A stretch of DNA of 64,000 nucleotides from UTCHB3 sp002050155. Its GTDB lineage: Bacteria; Bacteroidota; Ignavibacteria; Ignavibacteriales; Ignavibacteriaceae. Location: assembly GCA_030584105.1 (NCBI GenBank), contig CP129491.1, positions 620,001 to 684,000 on the forward strand. Reading direction: 5' to 3'. Within the stretch, counting starts at the first letter, position 1; every line of letters begins with the position of its first letter. The position numbers were made by a program, and so were the translations under genes. This document shows, in pieces, positions 63,792 to 64,000 of the stretch. Under the pieces are notes generated by a model. It saw nothing but the letters and a program-made list of their open reading frames with translations. It was not told the DNA's origin and made no database searches.

Positions 63792-64000
63792 TCAATAAAA
63801 GACCAAAGCGGCAGCCAAAAGCCCAAGCACTGCAGCCCCCCAGGTATAGGGGAGGGTGTTCCACATTATTTTTTGAACATCAATTTTCATTTCGTTTGCA
63901 AGCCACACATTTTGGGTGTTTGTGGGGTCACTTATACCCTGAATTTGCCCAACTGCCATGAGAATACCCATAATAGCCCCTGCGGGCATTCCGCCGGCTA
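63792..64000 (-). CDS. C-terminus of an integral membrane transporter (start beyond window)
   Basis: Only the last 68 or so residues are visible. They contain GAIMGILMAVGQIQGISDPTNTQN and end in a hydrophobic helix (GAAVLGLLAAALVFY), typical of an ion-coupled permease with a DPTNTQN-type substrate loop. The family cannot be assigned from this fragment. It is the first gene of the apparent leftward cluster with the hydantoinase-like and NanE-like genes. Confidence 0.7.
   Translation of the reverse strand, partial: AGGMPAGAIMGILMAVGQIQGISDPTNTQNVWLANEMKIDVQKIMWNTLPYTWGAAVLGLLAAALVFY

Overview
The window looks like a chromosomal segment from a free-living member of the Bacteroidota/Chlorobi side of the tree, most likely an Ignavibacteria-type organism. 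Three things suggest this. There is a full-length SprA (the very large outer-membrane protein of the type IX secretion system). A secreted nuclease ends in the YPNPFNPATTI-type C-terminal sorting domain common in Ignavibacteria and relatives. Several exported proteins have LolA-like, DUF4412-like and WD40 architectures typical of that group. No rRNA, tRNA, insertion sequence, prophage or CRISPR array was recognised, so most of the window is ordinary core genome and the interest lies in details.

Layout. 1-10 kb: uvrC (cut by the left edge), glgC, the GTPases ychF and typA, a GAF-PAS histidine kinase and a DUF255 thioredoxin-fold protein. 10-16 kb: a T9SS-sorted nuclease, a phosphofructokinase, VOC and OsmC proteins and an M14 carboxypeptidase. 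15.7-22.5 kb: an SOS block of lexA, a DUF72 protein, dinB and a DnaE2-like polymerase split into two overlapping reading frames. lexA and the polymerase each have the same 16-bp palindrome, which I propose is the LexA operator. 22.8-36 kb: a TatD/radical-SAM fusion, envelope proteins, pyrophosphatase, a MATE exporter coupled to a kinase-like protein whose phospho-acceptor His is Tyr, a DoxX/thioredoxin protein followed by an RsbW-like kinase and two STAS proteins, a WD40 protein and an M1 peptidase. 36-43 kb: an NtrC-family regulator, a HIT protein, a secreted unknown, a PLP sulfur-amino-acid enzyme, an alanine-dehydrogenase-like gene next to a CoA-transferase, and a metallophosphatase. 43-50 kb: sprA. 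50-58 kb: GDPD, a hydrolase, and the methylmalonyl-CoA mutase operon mutA-mutB followed by meaB. 58-64 kb: a Prc-type protease, then a leftward permease/hydantoinase/NanE-like cluster cut by the right edge.

How genes work together. The lexA block is a compact damage response: repressor plus two translesion-type polymerases. mutA, mutB and meaB form the methylmalonyl-CoA/succinyl-CoA branch with its chaperone GTPase. The RsbW-like and STAS genes form part of a partner-switching module whose phosphatase and target are not here.

The most unusual large-scale pattern is short duplications in the spacers. Several copy the end (or start) of the adjacent gene, including its stop codon, 17-110 bp away: the nuclease, DUF4412, HIT, meaB and mutB genes at their 3' ends, and DUF72 at its 5' end. 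All function calls come from reading the translated sequences; no database search was run.
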